A DNA stretch of 42,003 nt, taken from NCBI GenBank assembly GCA_035390885.1, contig DAOOUW010000016.1, positions 1 through 42,003 on the forward strand, given 5' to 3'. Shown one piece after another: positions 40,977-42,003 of the stretch. How positions within the stretch are numbered: the stretch's first letter is position 1; every line of letters begins with the position of its first letter. The notes beneath the pieces were generated by a model that was not told the DNA's origin, did not search any database, and saw only the letters and a program-made list of their open reading frames with translations. The position numbers were made by a program, and so were the translations under genes. The DNA comes from JAOAFT01 sp035390885 (GTDB lineage Bacteria; Bacteroidota; Ignavibacteria; UBA10030).

Positions 40977-41663
40977 ATGTTAAAAGCACAGAAAAAAATT
41001 TCACGGAAAGAAATTAAAGAAGATAAACTTGTTACAACGTATTTCACTTCGCGCGTTTGGATCGAAGAACACCGACGAATTGTTGGTTACATTATTGGAA
41101 TTCCCATCGCCATCATTATTATAGCGCTTATCTGGACACAGAAACATAAAGATTGGAATGAGACCGCCACGACGATGTTAGCTCGTATAACTCCAGTATA
41201 TGAACAAGGAAAGTACGAAGAAGCGATCAACGGCATTCCACAGGAAGGAGTTCAAGGGTTGGAAGTGATTGTGCAGGAGTATGGAAGTACGAATGCGGGA
41301 GAGGTTGCAAAGTACTATCTTGCAAATTCCTATGCACAACTTGGTATGTATGATAAAGCCTTGGAGTATTATGATGATGTTGATATTTCAGACCCATTAT
41401 TATCAGCCGCTGCATTATCTGGAAAAGGAAACTGTTTAGAACATTTAGGGAAATATAAAGAGGCTGCTGTTTGTTTTGAGAAGGCTGCCAAGAAGGGGGT
41501 GGAGGTTCAAAAACCAGAAAACTTGTTGCGTGCGGCTCTTGATTATGGAATAGCTGGCGAAAAAGAAAAAGCTGTTGATTTGCTCAACAAACTCAAAAAG
41601 GAACATCCAAATTCGACATCTGCTCGGGATGCCGAAAAATTTATTGCGCAATTTTCTGCATAA
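40977..41663 (+). CDS. Membrane-anchored TPR protein (YfgM-like)
   Basis: A 228-residue protein. A charged cytoplasmic N-terminus (KKISRKEIKEDKLVTTYFTS) is followed by one membrane helix (IVGYIIGIPIAIIIIALIW). The periplasmic part holds TPR repeats (AKYYLANSYAQLGMYDKALE, LSGKGNCLEHLGKYKEAAVC and ALDYGIAGEKEKAVDLLNKL). The topology and repeat layout resemble the YfgM family, which works with the Sec/PpiD chaperones, but the match is by architecture only. The ribosome binding site is GGAG. A terminator follows. Confidence 0.78.
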   Translation: MLKAQKKISRKEIKEDKLVTTYFTSRVWIEEHRRIVGYIIGIPIAIIIIALIWTQKHKDWNETATTMLARITPVYEQGKYEEAINGIPQEGVQGLEVIVQEYGSTNAGEVAKYYLANSYAQLGMYDKALEYYDDVDISDPLLSAAALSGKGNCLEHLGKYKEAAVCFEKAAKKGVEVQKPENLLRAALDYGIAGEKEKAVDLLNKLKKEHPNSTSARDAEKFIAQFSA

Positions 41664-41690
41664 CCGTTGAGGCATTTGAATGAACATTAT

Positions 41691-41736
41691 GCCGTCATTT
41701 GCTATTTGTGGAGCAAGTGGCGGCGTTTTTATTTTT
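41691..41736 (+). terminator. Rho-independent terminator of the TPR gene
   Basis: GCCGTCATTTGC (41691-41702) pairs with GCAAGTGGCGGC (41713-41724), 12 pairs including two G-U, followed by GTTTTTATTTTT. Confidence 0.85.
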
Positions 41737-41803
41737 AAATCAAGGAAAAGTTAAAAACCTTTTCGTCTTGTCGAAAAATTGAAAAACTATATTCTTATAC
41801 TTT

Positions 41804-42003
41804 ATGACATTAGCCCCTAGGGAAAATTTTTCTCGTCGTATCCTAAAAATTGCAATTCCAGCAATCGCTGGAATGTCGGCACAAATGGTCGTTTCGATTG
41901 TTGAGACTGCTATGGTTGGACGACTTTCGAATGCTGTTGAATCACTTGCTGCGATGGGACTTGGCGTTCTGGCAACATGGGTTTTGACAAGTTTTTTTTC
42001 GAG
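41804..42003 (+). CDS. MATE-family multidrug/cation antiporter (partial, 3' end outside window)
   Basis: The ATG at 41804 opens a frame of 66 codons that runs off the right edge. The peptide starts MTLAPRENFSRRILKIAIPA, then AIAGMSAQMVVSIVETAMVG. This is the first membrane segment and the following loop typical of MATE (NorM/DinF-type) exporters, with VETAMVGRLS matching the usual VDTAMVGRLG. A second hydrophobic segment (AAMGLGVLATWVLTSFF) follows. Substrate unknown. The start is 67 nt past the preceding terminator. No clear promoter or Shine-Dalgarno is seen. Confidence 0.88.
   Translation, partial: MTLAPRENFSRRILKIAIPAIAGMSAQMVVSIVETAMVGRLSNAVESLAAMGLGVLATWVLTSFFS

Noticed and set aside
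1..42003. CRISPR arrays, insertion sequences, prophage or integrative elements
   Set aside because: No regularly spaced direct repeats, transposase, integrase or phage structural genes were found. The only exact long repeats are the 55-bp assembly overlaps.

Overview
The window looks like a scaffold from a draft or metagenome-assembled genome of a Gram-negative bacterium of the Bacteroidota/Chlorobiota (FCB) group. The evidence is a C-terminal type IX secretion (T9SS) sorting domain at the left edge, a PorD-like (DUF4835) protein, a PorV/PorQ-type barrel, two LPS-type GT9 glycosyltransferases with a lipid A acyltransferase, the bacillithiol enzyme BshA, a NamZ (DUF1343) enzyme, and an atpD-atpC pair away from the rest of the ATP synthase genes. 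Base composition is AT-rich. Several promoters read as TTGnnn-17/18-TATATT and a fair share of genes carry Shine-Dalgarno sequences. Both point away from a typical member of class Bacteroidia and towards an Ignavibacteria/Kapabacteria-like lineage. That placement is inference; no rRNA gene is present.

Layout. 1-5000: end of a T9SS cargo gene, a minus-strand zinc-ribbon/rpsU operon with an exceptional ribosome binding site, a GT9 glycosyltransferase, a stand-alone cyclic-nucleotide-binding protein and a PcrA/UvrD helicase. 5000-11400: minus-strand bshA coupled to a PD-(D/E)XK-like protein, then a plus-strand overlapping run of penicillin acylase, sirtuin and pyruvate kinase. 11500-17600: a secreted FnIII-like protein, maf, a cold-shock gene with a leader of about 210 nt, a TPR protein, an EamA transporter, trmH, a small membrane protein with namZ, and thioredoxin. 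17650-23330: an orphan response regulator, an RlhA-like U32 protein whose 3' end runs antisense into tRNA-Arg, tRNA-Asp, HU, and a GH57 amylase with a CBM20-like domain. 23580-27000: YjbQ, lipid A acyltransferase, GT9 and a Nudix protein. 27100-32700: tRNA-Thr, mntP, atpDC, an unknown two-part protein, manC, rlpA and yggU. 32900-38050: an envelope cluster (lytic transglycosylase, small barrel, PorD-like, PorV/PorQ-like, HhH plus barrel). 38170-42003: mnmA, an ECF sigma/anti-sigma pair with a gap-truncated membrane protein, tRNA-Arg, a TPR membrane protein and the start of a MATE exporter.

Five runs of exactly 100 N interrupt the sequence. Four are flanked on both sides by the same 55-bp sequence. 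Removing the Ns and one copy restores an uninterrupted gene in three cases (Nudix, rlpA, mnmA) and leaves one intact yjbQ in the fourth. These four are therefore assembly joins, not biology. The fifth, at 40689-40788, has no such overlap and hides the end of a gene.

The strongest candidates for new biology are the PorD-like / PorV-PorQ-like / HhH-barrel cluster, whose divergent start codons are only 14 nt apart; the 12-nt Shine-Dalgarno of rpsU; the PD-(D/E)XK-like protein translationally coupled to bshA; and the overlapping acylase-sirtuin-pyruvate kinase run. No CRISPR array, prophage or insertion sequence was seen.
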